DNA of 64,000 nt from Mucilaginibacter_A sp041088075 (GCF_041088075.1 NZ_JBGCVY010000025.1:20163-84162), one strand, 5' to 3'; counted from the first letter of the stretch, positions 40,453 to 49,809 are shown. Numbers and translations: made by a program. The notes: generated from the sequence alone by a model not told the origin.

Positions 40453-42567
40453 ATGAAAAATACTTTTTTTATTGCCGAAAGCCCGTTTGTATTGTTGCTG
40501 ATGCATCTTTTATCAGGTATTTTTCTGAGCGTAGTTTTTTCTTTTGGAAATATTTTACCGTTACTACTAACATGTATTTTTACAATTTCGTTTATATTTT
40601 GTATTTTAAATTGGAAATATGCCGATTGGAAAATCTACCGAAAAGCCTGGATTGGCGGCATTTTGATCTATCTATTTTTGTTTTTGTTGGGGATTTTTTT
40701 AGCCGAAAAAAATAAAGAAATCAACAACAGCAATCATTTTTCCAAACAAAAAGCAACAAGTTTATTAGTTACTATTATTCAGGAACCAAAACAAACCGGC
40801 AACGTTGTGCGCTTTAATACTTTGGTTACGCATACTTCTTTTAATGGCAAAATTTCAGTGTCTTCCGGAAGTATGTTGGTTGCTTTGAAATTGGATTCTT
40901 CTCAAAAAAACAATTTCAATTATGGCGATGAATTTTTGGTTCCAAACCAATACAAGCCCATTGATGCCCCTTTTAACCCAGCCGAATTTAATTACAAGTT
41001 ATGGCTGCAGCATCAAAATATTTATTTTCAAACTTTTCTCAATCCAAACCAATATCAACTGATTACAACCAATCGCGGCAACCCGATTATTGCTTATGCA
41101 CTTGCAATCCGAAAAAAGTTGGTTCAAAAGTACCAGAAATATTTGCACGATCCTGATGCTTTGTCGGTTGCTTCGACCTTAATTTTGGGTTACCGTGCCG
41201 ATTTAAGTACCGATGTTTTGCAGGCTTATTCTAAAACCGGAACCATCCACGTCCTTTCCGTTTCAGGGATGCACGTGGCGTTGGTATATCTGATTATCAA
41301 CTTATTACTTCGTTTTTTAAACCGTAAAAGAAGCGGTGTTTTGCTAAAAGCATTCATCTCCATTTTGCTGATTTGGGTTTATGCTTTGGTTACCGGTTTT
41401 TCGCCTGCCGTTTGCCGCGCCGCGGTGATGATTACGTTTGTGATTGTTGGAAGAACTTACAACCGGCATATCAGTATGCTTAACATTTTGCTGGTTTCGG
41501 CTTTTGTGCTGCTTTTGTACAATCCAAACTTTGTTACCGATGTTGGTTTTCAACTTTCCTATTTGGCCGTTGTCGGGTTGATTATCTTGCAACCAATTAT
41601 CGAAAATTTATTAGAATTTAAACATCAATTTGCAAGAAGGGTTTGGTCGCTTTTATCCGTTTCTCTGGCGGCGCAATTGATCACCTTTCCAGTTAGTGTA
41701 TTTTACTTTCACCAGTTTCCGGTTTATTTTTTGCTGAGCAATTTGTTTATCGTGCTGCCTTCTGCCTTAATTATGTATGTTGGAATTGCTTTCCTTTTCG
41801 TGCCAGATATTCCTGTAATTGCAAAACCGCTTGCTTTTGTTTTGGAAAAAAGTATTGTTGGGATGAACCAGGGTTTAAGTTGGATTGAACATCTTCCTTT
41901 CGGAAGTTGGAACAAACTTTGGATCACCGTTCCCGAATATTTAATCTTGTACACCATCATCGTTTGTCTGTTCGTCTGGCTGGTTCATCGTAAAAGCTTA
42001 TTGCTGCAAGTTGGTGCTGTTTTTACCACACTTTTTTTAGTGTCCTTTTCTTACAAAAAGATACAAGCGCAACAGCAGGATGAAATTGTATTTCTAAACT
42101 TGCGTAAAAATTGTGGTATTGTTTTTAAAAATGGGAACGAGGCCGTGGTTTTTACCGACTTAAAAACTTCCGACAAAAGCTTTCAATATTCGGTACAACC
42201 TTATTTAGATAGTTGTAAATCAACCAAAGTTAGCTTTGTAAATTCCGACAAAAATTTTACCAATGCTGTTTTTAGCAAGCAAAATAAGTTGGTCCAATTT
42301 AAAAACCAATTAATCTTTGTGGCCGATAAAGGTTTTGAACAGCAATCTTTTTCGCAAAAAATAAAAGTGGATGCTGTTTTTATCACCCAAAATCCAAAGA
42401 TTGACCTCGCCCAAATTTCTAAAAACCTAATCTTCGACAGGCTAATCGTTGCTTCGGACAATGGCGATTACCTCATCCAAAAACTAACCGGAGAAGCTGC
42501 TGCCGATGGCCGAAAAATAATTGTTTTGAAACGTAACAAAGCGTTTCTGTTGCAGTCTAACCTTTAA
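40453..42567 (+). CDS. comEC: ComEC/Rec2 DNA-uptake channel protein
   Basis: 704 residues. N-terminal membrane segments and a DUF4131-type soluble domain (about 90-200), then the Competence domain with the diagnostic TGTIHVLSVSGMHVALVYL (about residue 260) and at least eight further helices. The C-terminal ~150 residues keep only part of the metallo-beta-lactamase-like domain (EIVFLNLRKNCGIVF) without a visible HxHxDH motif, as in many Bacteroidota ComEC. Carries single-stranded DNA through the inner membrane. Core-like copies inside: ATGCATCTTTTATC (40501), ATACTTCTTTTA (40832) and ATGCTGTTTTTA (42370). Confidence 0.92.
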   Translation: MKNTFFIAESPFVLLLMHLLSGIFLSVVFSFGNILPLLLTCIFTISFIFCILNWKYADWKIYRKAWIGGILIYLFLFLLGIFLAEKNKEINNSNHFSKQKATSLLVTIIQEPKQTGNVVRFNTLVTHTSFNGKISVSSGSMLVALKLDSSQKNNFNYGDEFLVPNQYKPIDAPFNPAEFNYKLWLQHQNIYFQTFLNPNQYQLITTNRGNPIIAYALAIRKKLVQKYQKYLHDPDALSVASTLILGYRADLSTDVLQAYSKTGTIHVLSVSGMHVALVYLIINLLLRFLNRKRSGVLLKAFISILLIWVYALVTGFSPAVCRAAVMITFVIVGRTYNRHISMLNILLVSAFVLLLYNPNFVTDVGFQLSYLAVVGLIILQPIIENLLEFKHQFARRVWSLLSVSLAAQLITFPVSVFYFHQFPVYFLLSNLFIVLPSALIMYVGIAFLFVPDIPVIAKPLAFVLEKSIVGMNQGLSWIEHLPFGSWNKLWITVPEYLILYTIIVCLFVWLVHRKSLLLQVGAVFTTLFLVSFSYKKIQAQQQDEIVFLNLRKNCGIVFKNGNEAVVFTDLKTSDKSFQYSVQPYLDSCKSTKVSFVNSDKNFTNAVFSKQNKLVQFKNQLIFVADKGFEQQSFSQKIKVDAVFITQNPKIDLAQISKNLIFDRLIVASDNGDYLIQKLTGEAAADGRKIIVLKRNKAFLLQSNL

Positions 42568-42648
42568 AATTAACGCTGCAATTAGAAATAAAAAATTAAC
42601 TTGCATCTTTACAAAAAGAATGATTACTTTATAAAAAATTAATTAGAC

Positions 42649-43290
42649 ATGAACATTTTCAAAAACGCAGCACTCGCTTTAGCCCTTACCGCTATCGGTT
42701 TTACAGCCAGTGCACAAAAAATTTTTACTGAAGGCATTATAAATTATGATGTAAGTACAAATGGCAAACAGAATGAAGCTAAGACTTTTTTTAAGGGCGA
42801 TTCTTCTTCCTATCAATCTCAAATGGGCCCTGCCAACATTAATATATTGTCTAATGTAAAAGGCAATTACATGGCATTTTTGGTAGATGTACCGGTTGCA
42901 TCAATGAAAAAAGCTGCGGTTTTGACACCGGCAGACATAGAGCAAATGAAAGACCAGGAACCAAATTTTACGTTTACACCAACTTCGGAAACCCAAACTA
43001 TTGCTGGCTTTAACTGCAAAAAAGTATTGGCTAAGGATAGCAAAAGTGGTTCAACTTCTGATGTTTGGGTTACCAATGATATTACCGTTCCTGCCAATAA
43101 TTCAACTAAATACTTTGCTAATGCAGGTGGCTATCCGGTAAAATTCACAATTATGCAAGGAGGCCAGACGGTACAGGTTACTTTAAAATCTATCGTAGCC
43201 GAAAAAGTTAAACCCGGAACATTTGGAATCCCGAAAGATTTTGACAGGATAACTTTTCAAGAGTTAATGTCTATGGGCGGCGGAAGATAA
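42649..43290 (+). CDS. Secreted DUF4412-like protein
   Basis: 213 residues. Signal peptide ALALALTAIGFTASAQ. The mature domain starts FTEGIINYDVST and includes TFFKGDSSSYQS and a TIAGFNCKKVLAK segment followed by DVWVTNDITVP; this order is seen in DUF4412/GLPGLI-type Bacteroidota proteins, which are periplasmic or surface-attached with unknown role. Own terminator downstream; 81 bases after comEC, so probably a separate unit. Confidence 0.7.
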   Translation: MNIFKNAALALALTAIGFTASAQKIFTEGIINYDVSTNGKQNEAKTFFKGDSSSYQSQMGPANINILSNVKGNYMAFLVDVPVASMKKAAVLTPADIEQMKDQEPNFTFTPTSETQTIAGFNCKKVLAKDSKSGSTSDVWVTNDITVPANNSTKYFANAGGYPVKFTIMQGGQTVQVTLKSIVAEKVKPGTFGIPKDFDRITFQELMSMGGGR

Positions 43291-43318
43291 GTTTTGCAAA
43301 AAAATGTTTTAAAACAAG

Positions 43319-43351
43319 AAAGCCTGAGGGAAATCCCTTCAGGCTTTTTTT
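43319..43351 (+). terminator. Terminator between convergent genes
   Basis: AAGCCTGAGGGA and TCCCTTCAGGCTT form a stem with one bulge across a short loop, followed by seven T. Confidence 0.88.
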
Positions 43352-43373
43352 GTTATTGGTCAAACTTGTTTCG

Positions 43374-43700
43374 TTACAAGATAAGGATCAAAAGCAAAAT
43401 GATAATGATGATGGCGCCAACAGACAGGTAAATGCCGCCGCCCAAGCCGCGGGCCTGCGCTTTCATACTTTTCAATTCGGATTTTAATTCCTTTTTTTCT
43501 TCTTTGCTCAGTTGCGATTTGTCCATCGCTTTGATCTCTTCCACACGCGTTTTGATCGCTTGCAGTTTAGCTTCTTTTTGTGCTTCGGTCAAAGTAATTT
43601 CCTTTGCGGCGGGTTCTGTAATTACGGTAGCAGCTTTCAACTGGTTTGCAGAAAATGTCAGCATTAAAGCGGTCGTCAATAAATAAACTTTCTTTTTCAT
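43374..43700 (-). CDS. Small exported protein with C-terminal hydrophobic helix
   Basis: 108 residues from the ATG at 43700 (a TTG two codons earlier is unlikely). Signal peptide KKKVYLLTTALMLTFSANQLKA, a charged helical middle with DKSQLSKEEKKELKSELKS, and a C-terminal GGGIYLSVGAIIIIILLLIL helix. The glycine-rich approach to the final helix is typical of a small Bacteroidota membrane protein family without assigned role. Convergent with the DUF4412-like gene. Confidence 0.7.
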   Translation of the reverse strand: MKKKVYLLTTALMLTFSANQLKAATVITEPAAKEITLTEAQKEAKLQAIKTRVEEIKAMDKSQLSKEEKKELKSELKSMKAQARGLGGGIYLSVGAIIIIILLLILIL

Positions 43701-43885
43701 AATCAAATTGTTTTTGGGTAATTGTGAGAATAAATAAATGTAAAATTAAATGAATTGTTTTTACGATGGTCCCAAATTTAAGTTGTAATTATCAAATATA
43801 CGTTCAATTGTTCCTTATTAATTAAGCGTTGTAAAACTTAAAGCGTTGGTTCTTGTTAAAAAGCAAATCAATAAAAACTATAATT

Positions 43886-44845
43886 ATGACTGAAACACAA
43901 AGCATTGATCCGCATAAAAACACCAAAAGCGGTTACTTTGAAGTTGCGCCCGGTGTTTGGGGAATGAAAATTGTATTCGTAAATATTTACATGGTTGCTT
44001 CCGGCAGCCCGGACAGTAAAAAATGGGTGTTGATAGATGCAGGTTTGCCGCATTCGGCGCACAAAATACAAGCGATGGCCGAAGAGCTTTTCGGGCAAGG
44101 GACAAAACCGGAAAACATTATTTTGACACACGGCCATTTTGACCACCGCGGAAGCCTGCCGGAATTGTTGAAAATTTGGGACGTGCCGGTTTATGCCCAT
44201 GATTTGGAACTGCCTTATTTAACCGGACTTTCTGCTTATCCGCCGCCCGACCCTTTTGTTGGCGGCGGTTTGATGAGTTTGACTTCCCCTTTGTTCCCGA
44301 ACAAACCTTTAAACTTAGGCGAAAAAGTACAGGCTTTTCCGGAAGAAGGCGTACCGGGGTTGCCAGGCTGGCGCATTATTTTTACGCCCGGCCATTCTCC
44401 CGGCCATATTTCTTTGTTCCGCGAAGCCGACCATGTTTTAATTGCCGGCGATGCTTTTGTTACCACCGTTCAGGAATCTGCGATTGCTGTAATGACACAG
44501 AAAAAAATCATAAGCGGACCGCCGAAATATTTTACCTGCGATTGGAAAGCAGCCGGAATATCTGTACGGAAACTGATTGGCCTGCACCCGCAAATTGTAG
44601 CAACCGGGCACGGAAAACCAATGATTGGAAAAGAGTTTAAAAAAGCCCTGCAACATTTAGGCAAAAACTTTGCCGAAGAAGCCGTACCAAAACACGGCCG
44701 TTACGTAAAAGAAGCTGCGAAAACCGACATCGAAGGCGTAAAATTTGTACCGCCTGCGGTAAACAACCCGGTGATAACCACCAGTTTAATTGGGGCAGCC
44801 GCTTTAATTGCGTTTGCTGCAATTGTAAAGATTTACAAGAAGTAG
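43886..44845 (+). CDS. MBL-fold metallo-hydrolase with C-terminal membrane helix
   Basis: 319 residues from the ATG at 43886; an in-frame upstream start is less likely. Metal motif THGHFDHRGSLPEL, WRIIFTPGHSPGHISLF and LIAGDAFV (third metal ligand). The C-terminal ~25 residues (TSLIGAAALIAFAAIVKIY) form a membrane anchor with a KK end, which is unusual for this fold. No signal peptide, so a tail-anchored cytoplasmic enzyme is likely; substrate unknown. Confidence 0.82.
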   Translation: MTETQSIDPHKNTKSGYFEVAPGVWGMKIVFVNIYMVASGSPDSKKWVLIDAGLPHSAHKIQAMAEELFGQGTKPENIILTHGHFDHRGSLPELLKIWDVPVYAHDLELPYLTGLSAYPPPDPFVGGGLMSLTSPLFPNKPLNLGEKVQAFPEEGVPGLPGWRIIFTPGHSPGHISLFREADHVLIAGDAFVTTVQESAIAVMTQKKIISGPPKYFTCDWKAAGISVRKLIGLHPQIVATGHGKPMIGKEFKKALQHLGKNFAEEAVPKHGRYVKEAAKTDIEGVKFVPPAVNNPVITTSLIGAAALIAFAAIVKIYKK

Positions 44846-44855
44846 AATTTATACC

Positions 44856-44901
44856 GATAAAAGAAGCATATCTTGATAAAACAGGAGATGCTTCTTTTAT
44901 G
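44856..44901. repeat. Paired core copies between convergent genes, 46 bp
   Basis: GATAAAAGAAGCAT (44856-44869), 18-base spacer, ATGCTTCTTTTATG (44888-44901). Outer flanks AATTTATACC and CCCTAAAAATTGG extend the stem. It fills the 71-base gap between the MBL and epimerase genes and could end both transcripts. Confidence 0.9.
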
Positions 44902-44916
44902 CCCTAAAAATTGGTA

Positions 44917-45789
44917 TTAACTATTCAGGCTGATGGTAAAAGCAGCTTCGTAAACATGGCCGTGGCCAACGCTTTCAATGCCTGGTTTTTGTTGAATATC
45001 AGTGGTTTGGCCTTCTGCATCTGCATAGCCCAGCCATGGTTCAATGCAAACAAACGGTGCGCCCGGCTTCGCCCAAATCCCCAAATCTTTAAAATCTTTG
45101 AAACTAACCGACAAGCTGTGGTTATGGTTTTTACTGCGGATGCTCACTTTTTTTGAGGTGATATTTTTGAAGACCAAAGCATCGCGGTCAAATAAATGTT
45201 TAGTATGCCACAATTTTTGATCTTGCAAAGGAACAATTTCGGTTTCGCCGCTTAGCAATCCTTTTTCCGAAAGTAAATGCGTTAGCAAAGGTTCAGAAGT
45301 TTCAAATTCCAAGTAATAATCCTCGTATTGTTCGTTTGGAGAAAACGGAACGCGAAAAGCCGGGTGCGCGCCCATCGAAAAGTAAATGGTTTTGTCATCC
45401 TGGTTGATTACTTTGTACGTTACGCGCAAATCCCGGCCGAACAAATCATACAAGATTTGAAATTCAAAACGGTAAGGATAAACTGCTAAAGTAGTTTCGT
45501 TGAAAGGCAAAGAAAACTTGGCGTGAGTTTGTTGTTCATCAACCAAAGCAAATTCAGATTCACGGGCAAAACCGTGCCGCTTCATTTGATAAGCTTGTCC
45601 GTCAACATGCAATTCGTTGTTGTTTAAGCCGCCCACAATCGGGAACAAATTAGGCGCAAACCACGGCCAAACAGCAGGATCGGCCTGCCATAGATGTTCG
45701 GTTTGCGTTTCTTTATTAAAAATGGAAGTCATCTCTGCCCCTTTGGTGCGGAACGTAACTTTTAAATATTCGTTTTCTATCGAAATCAT
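44917..45789 (-). CDS. Aldose 1-epimerase family protein
   Basis: 290 residues, galactose mutarotase-like superfamily, YeaD/LacX-type rather than classical GalM. Seen are LKVTFRTKGAEMTSIFNKET, FPIVGGLNNNELHVDGQ with KRHGFARESEF (His), and FSMGAHPAFRVPF with the second conserved His. Interconverts alpha and beta anomers of sugars or sugar phosphates. No sugar catabolic genes nearby. Start gives a typical MISIENEYL N-terminus. Confidence 0.87.
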   Translation of the reverse strand: MISIENEYLKVTFRTKGAEMTSIFNKETQTEHLWQADPAVWPWFAPNLFPIVGGLNNNELHVDGQAYQMKRHGFARESEFALVDEQQTHAKFSLPFNETTLAVYPYRFEFQILYDLFGRDLRVTYKVINQDDKTIYFSMGAHPAFRVPFSPNEQYEDYYLEFETSEPLLTHLLSEKGLLSGETEIVPLQDQKLWHTKHLFDRDALVFKNITSKKVSIRSKNHNHSLSVSFKDFKDLGIWAKPGAPFVCIEPWLGYADAEGQTTDIQQKPGIESVGHGHVYEAAFTISLNS

Positions 45790-45874
45790 CAGGTTTTGTT
45801 TTAGTTATCCTGCATAAACCGCTTTGATAACCGCTTTGTTTCTGTTGTTGAATTTTGGCTGCTGATTTTTAGGT

Positions 45875-45888
45875 GGTAAAAGAAGCAT
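45875..45888 (-). repeat. Single core copy GGTAAAAGAAGCAT
   Basis: Preceded by GCTGATTTTTAGGT; lies 86 bases from the start of the epimerase gene and 52 from the end of the small gene at 45940. Confidence 0.88.
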
Positions 45889-45939
45889 ATGAGAATTTCA
45901 ATTTATTATTTAAACAAAGATTAAGTACCTAAAATACTT

Positions 45940-46170
45940 TCACAATTCGCTCCTTCTTTCCCTGATAACTTCATCAGACAATGACCCTTTATAATCTTTT
46001 AAAATCTCCCAACCTTTTGCAAAAGAAAAATCATCCAATGTCAATCTTTTTTCAATAGACTTTTCAATTTCCTCTAAAAAAGTAACGATAACTTTTAATG
46101 GTTTTTTTGAGGCAATTTCCTCATCTAATTTTACAACACCGTTTTGGTAGGTTCCTGCGATTGCAATCAT
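45940..46170 (-). CDS. Small antitoxin-like protein
   Basis: 76 residues. N-terminal beta-rich part IAIAGTYQNGVVKLDEEIAS followed by KKPLKVIVTFLEE resembles DUF104-like or VapB-type antitoxins; the C-terminal half is helical (FAKGWEILKDYKGSLSDEV). It is the third gene after higB and higA on the same strand, 50 bases from higA, without a toxin of its own beside it. It may belong to the module or be an orphan antitoxin. Confidence 0.55.
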   Translation of the reverse strand: MIAIAGTYQNGVVKLDEEIASKKPLKVIVTFLEEIEKSIEKRLTLDDFSFAKGWEILKDYKGSLSDEVIRERRSEL

Positions 46171-46220
46171 GTTTTCAAAAAACTAATTAAATTTTATTAA
46201 AATTATTAAAGATTAATATT

Positions 46221-46511
46221 CTAAACCTGTTCCAATTCACGGGCTTCTGCTAAATCATAAGCTGATTGCAAGCCTAACCAATACTCTGCACTTACGCCAA
46301 GGATTTTTTCTAATTTTACAGCTAAACGAGCATTGATATGGCGTTTTCCTTTAAACAATTCGCTCAAATGTCCGGGCAGTAAACCCAATTGCTGCGCTAA
46401 ATCCGATTTTTTAAGTTTGCGCGCTTCTACTTCTTCCTGTAAAAGTTCTCCTGGATGAAAAGTAAACGCTGTTCTTAATTCGTTCCCATCTTTGTCAAAA
46501 ACGTTTCCCAT
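46221..46511 (-). CDS. higA: HigA-type antitoxin
   Basis: 96 residues. FTFHPGELLQEEVEARKLKK, helix-turn-helix KSDLAQQLGLLPGHLSELFKG and AVKLEKILGVSAEYWLGLQ are characteristic of the HigA/XRE antitoxin family, which binds the toxin and represses its own promoter. It follows higB by 10 bases, the toxin-first order usual for HigBA. Confidence 0.9.
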   Translation of the reverse strand: MGNVFDKDGNELRTAFTFHPGELLQEEVEARKLKKSDLAQQLGLLPGHLSELFKGKRHINARLAVKLEKILGVSAEYWLGLQSAYDLAEARELEQV

Positions 46512-46521
46512 AAATCTATTT

Positions 46522-46839
46522 TTATGAATAGTGATTGTTTACTTCTTCGATGCAAATTATTTCCGCTCTGTTGTTATTTCCATCTTTCTCAATTCTGAAA
46601 ATTATCCGATAAGCTTGATTAATACGAATAGAATGTTTGCCATCTAAATTACCAGACAACTTTTCAAAATGCAAAGATTTTACTACGCGTAAATCATTGG
46701 TATTTTGCGCTTGTTCTATTTGTATAACTCTTTTGATAAAACCTCGTTCGATTTCTTTGTTGAATTTTGGTTTACGTATTACATTGTTATCAAAAGAATA
46801 AATCCTGGCTAAATATTCGTCTTCAATAATAACACGCAT
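46522..46839 (-). CDS. higB: HigB-type (RelE superfamily) toxin
   Basis: 105 residues. RelE-fold toxin with FIKRVIQIEQAQNTNDLRVV, a LHFEKLSGNLDGKHSIRINQ segment and YRIIFRIEKDGNN, matching HigB/plasmid-maintenance killer proteins that cut mRNA on the ribosome. Slightly longer than the usual ~92 because of an N-terminal extension (MRVIIEDEYLARIYSFDNN). The module lies between the epimerase and priA. Confidence 0.85.
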   Translation of the reverse strand: MRVIIEDEYLARIYSFDNNVIRKPKFNKEIERGFIKRVIQIEQAQNTNDLRVVKSLHFEKLSGNLDGKHSIRINQAYRIIFRIEKDGNNNRAEIICIEEVNNHYS

Positions 46840-46923
46840 ATATTTTGTTAAGCTTTTATAAAATTAAACAATAAACTTGTTTTACCAAAATTTAGTAAAA
46901 ATATTAATTATCAATTTTATGCC

Positions 46924-46937
46924 GATAAAAGAAGCAT
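46924..46937 (-). repeat. Core copy overlapping the priA stop
   Basis: GATAAAAGAAGCAT; on the minus strand TGATGCTTCTTTTATCGG, so the TGA stop of priA runs into the core. Flank ATAAAATTG follows. Confidence 0.9.
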
Positions 46938-49426
46938 CAATAAGGATCAACATCAATCCTAACCAAATTACCTTTACTGATCTTTTCTGTTTGAAATTGC
47001 ACAATTGTTTCTTTCAAAATATTTTTCACCCGAACCATCGAAGTCCCTTCTTTTTCAACTTTTAAAATTATGGTTTTGATATAATAATTGCGGATGCGGC
47101 TAATCAATGGAAACTCCGGACCGATCACACGTTCGCCGAATTGTTTTTTCAAAGCATTGCCTAAATATTCGGCCTGGTTTTGCAGTGTTTCCTGGTTTTT
47201 GTGTTTCACATCAATTTGGATGACGCGGTAAAACGGCGGATACTTAAATTGCAAACGTTCGGCCATTTCCAGCTCGTACATTTCTGCATAAGCATTACGG
47301 ATGACTTGGTCAATAATGCGATGATGCGGATCATAAGTCTGGATCACCACTTTGCCTTTTTTGCCGCGCCGCCCTGCCCTGCCGCTTACTTGTGCCAGCA
47401 TTTGGAAGCTGCGTTCGTTGGCGCGAAAATCCGGAAACTTTAACAAAGAATCGGCATTCACAATCCCAATCACGGTTACATCCGAAAAATCCAAACCTTT
47501 GGCCACCATTTGTGTGCCAACCAAAATATCGGTTTTCTTATCTTCCAGATCACTTAAAATATTTTGAAAAGACATTTTAGAACGCGTGGTATCCAAATCC
47601 ATCCTTGCAATGCGTGCCGAGGGCAATAAGATCGAAAGTTCATCTTCAATTTTTTCCGTGCCATAACCTTTTTGTTCCAAGTGAACAGAACCGCAAGCCG
47701 GGCAAACCGAATAAATATCGTCCTTGTAACCGCAATAATGGCAATGCAATTTACCGGTACTTTTGTGCATCGTTAAACTGACATCGCAATTGATACATTT
47801 GGAAGTAAAACCACAAGTTTTGCAAATTAACAGCGGCACATAACCACGCCGGTTTTGGAACAGAATGGACTGCTCTTTTTTTTCCAAAGCTGCTTCAATA
47901 TCCTGCATCAACACGTTGGAAAAATGTGATTGCATGGTTTTATTTTTCATTTCCTCCGGGATGCTGATCACTTGGATTTCGGGCAAAACCGCATCACCGT
48001 AACGCACGTTCAATTCCACCAAACCGTACTTGTGCTGCTGTGCGTTGTAATACGATTCGAGCGAAGGCGTGGCCGAACCCAGCAAAACTTTGGCTTTGTA
48101 CAACGTGCTTAAAAAAATTGCAGCATCGCGGGCGTGGTAACGCGGCGCAGGGTCAAATTGCTTGTACGAGTTTTCGTGTTCTTCGTCCACCACAATCAAA
48201 CCCAGATTATTAAAAGGCAAAAAAACGGAAGAACGCGCGCCAAGCACCACGCGATATTCGCCGCTTAAAACTTTGTTCCAAACTTCCACACGTTCGTTGT
48301 CATTAAAACGCGAATGGTAAACGCCTATTTTATTGCCGAAATATTGCCGCAAACGCTCAATAATGTGTGTCGTCAGCGCAATTTCGGGCAGTAAAAACAG
48401 TACTTGTTTGCCGCTTTCAATCATCGCTTCGATCAACCTAACATAGATTTGGGTTTTTCCGGAAGAAGTGATTCCGTGCAGCAGAACCACATCTTTTTGC
48501 TCAAATTGCTTGTTGATCTGGTTAAAAGCTTTTTCCTGATATTCGTTCAACTCAAAAGTACTTTCGGTGCCGTCTTCGCTGTTCGAAAAACGGCTCACGA
48601 TTTTTTCTTCCAGCAAAAACACTTCTTTTTCTACCAAAGCTTTTAAAACTGCGGCGCTTACTTGTGCCGTTTCTTCCAGTTCGGCTTTGGTAACTTGTGG
48701 TTTTTGTTTGGATAATTGCAGCATCGCCAGCACGGCATCCAATTGTTTGGGCGCGCGTTTTTCCAGCATTTCGAACAATTCTTTCAAAGTTTCCTGATTT
48801 CGGTAAACCGGGTTTAAGCTATAAAAAGAACGTTTTCGCGGTTTGTAACGCTCGTTCACTTCTTCGGCAATGTTGATGATGTTTTTGTTGAACAATTGTT
48901 TCAAAACCGGCATCACCGTTTTTTGCCCCAGCAATTTGCTTACTTCGCTTACTTTTAGTTCAGGCTGAATTTCCAACGCTTCAACAATCAAATATTCTTT
49001 GTCGTTCAGTTCGGTTTTGTCAAACTGATATTCCTTGTTTAGTGTGATCTGCGTTTCGCTGGCCAACTTTAAAGCGGCAGGCAGAGCGGCATTCATCACT
49101 TCGCCCAAATTGCACAGGTAATAATTGGAAATCCATTGCCAAAAAGCCAATTGCTGCGGGATGATCAAAGGTTCCTCATCCAAAATATCCATCAGGTATT
49201 TGGCTTCGTATTTTTCCGGTGCCCTTTCGCCCAATGACAAAATGATGCCGGTGTAGATTTTACTTCTGCCGAATTGAACCACCACGCGTTTGCCTACCGA
49301 TACTTCTTTTACCCGGTCAAAAGGGACGCGGTACGTATAATTTTTGGCGATGGGCAACGGCAGGACAACTTCGGCGAAAACGGTTTTCTTTTCGACGTGG
49401 AGCGAATCCGATAAATCCAGGCTCAT
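46937..49426 (-). CDS. priA: Primosomal replication protein N' (PriA helicase)
   Basis: 829 residues, full length. N-terminal 3'-DNA-binding domain (FAEVVLPLPIAKNYTYRVP); helicase motifs LLHGITSSGKTQIYVRLIEA (Walker A), VDEEHENSYKQ, LLGSATPSLES; zinc-binding cysteines in CKTCGFTSKCINCD and CHYCGYKDDIYSVCPACGS; motif V QMVAKGLDFSDVTVIG and QVSGRAGR. Restarts stalled replication forks and is also needed for recombination, including transformation. Contains ATACTTCTTTTA (49300-49311), read VKEVS. Its start overlaps the DUF423 gene by 4 bases. Confidence 0.95.
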   Translation of the reverse strand: MSLDLSDSLHVEKKTVFAEVVLPLPIAKNYTYRVPFDRVKEVSVGKRVVVQFGRSKIYTGIILSLGERAPEKYEAKYLMDILDEEPLIIPQQLAFWQWISNYYLCNLGEVMNAALPAALKLASETQITLNKEYQFDKTELNDKEYLIVEALEIQPELKVSEVSKLLGQKTVMPVLKQLFNKNIINIAEEVNERYKPRKRSFYSLNPVYRNQETLKELFEMLEKRAPKQLDAVLAMLQLSKQKPQVTKAELEETAQVSAAVLKALVEKEVFLLEEKIVSRFSNSEDGTESTFELNEYQEKAFNQINKQFEQKDVVLLHGITSSGKTQIYVRLIEAMIESGKQVLFLLPEIALTTHIIERLRQYFGNKIGVYHSRFNDNERVEVWNKVLSGEYRVVLGARSSVFLPFNNLGLIVVDEEHENSYKQFDPAPRYHARDAAIFLSTLYKAKVLLGSATPSLESYYNAQQHKYGLVELNVRYGDAVLPEIQVISIPEEMKNKTMQSHFSNVLMQDIEAALEKKEQSILFQNRRGYVPLLICKTCGFTSKCINCDVSLTMHKSTGKLHCHYCGYKDDIYSVCPACGSVHLEQKGYGTEKIEDELSILLPSARIARMDLDTTRSKMSFQNILSDLEDKKTDILVGTQMVAKGLDFSDVTVIGIVNADSLLKFPDFRANERSFQMLAQVSGRAGRRGKKGKVVIQTYDPHHRIIDQVIRNAYAEMYELEMAERLQFKYPPFYRVIQIDVKHKNQETLQNQAEYLGNALKKQFGERVIGPEFPLISRIRNYYIKTIILKVEKEGTSMVRVKNILKETIVQFQTEKISKGNLVRIDVDPY

Positions 49427-49809
49427 AGTTTTTTAATCGCCCCTAACCCAAGCGTAACCCAGCCTAAAATAAAAAGCAAACCGCCCAAAGGCGTAATTGG
49501 GCCGAGATATTTGATCCAACTTGCTCCCAATGAATCCCGCGTGGCCAGCAAATAAAGCGAACCGGAAAACAGCGCGATACCAAAACTAAAAAAGTAGAAA
49601 CTCCACTCTAACAAATTGTTGCCTTGCGGATTTAAGGTTGATAAAAACAGCAAGGCAAAAACGTGGTAAAACTGGTATTGCACCGCTGTATGCCAAACTT
49701 CCAACTGGCCGGAATCGAGTTTATTTTTTAAAGCGTGTGCGCCAAAAGCACCGGTAACAACGGCCAGCAAACCATAAATGGCGGCCGTAATAATAATTTG
49801 TTTGTTCAT
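49423..49809 (-). CDS. DUF423-family membrane protein
   Basis: 128 residues with four predicted membrane helices. The family features are GAFGAHALKNKLDSGQLEVWHTAVQYQFYHVFALL-type sequence in the first half and GSLYLLATRD with GPITPLGGLLFILGW in the second. Function unknown. Overlaps priA by 4 bases, so probably one transcript. Confidence 0.9.
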   Translation of the reverse strand: MNKQIIITAAIYGLLAVVTGAFGAHALKNKLDSGQLEVWHTAVQYQFYHVFALLFLSTLNPQGNNLLEWSFYFFSFGIALFSGSLYLLATRDSLGASWIKYLGPITPLGGLLFILGWVTLGLGAIKKL

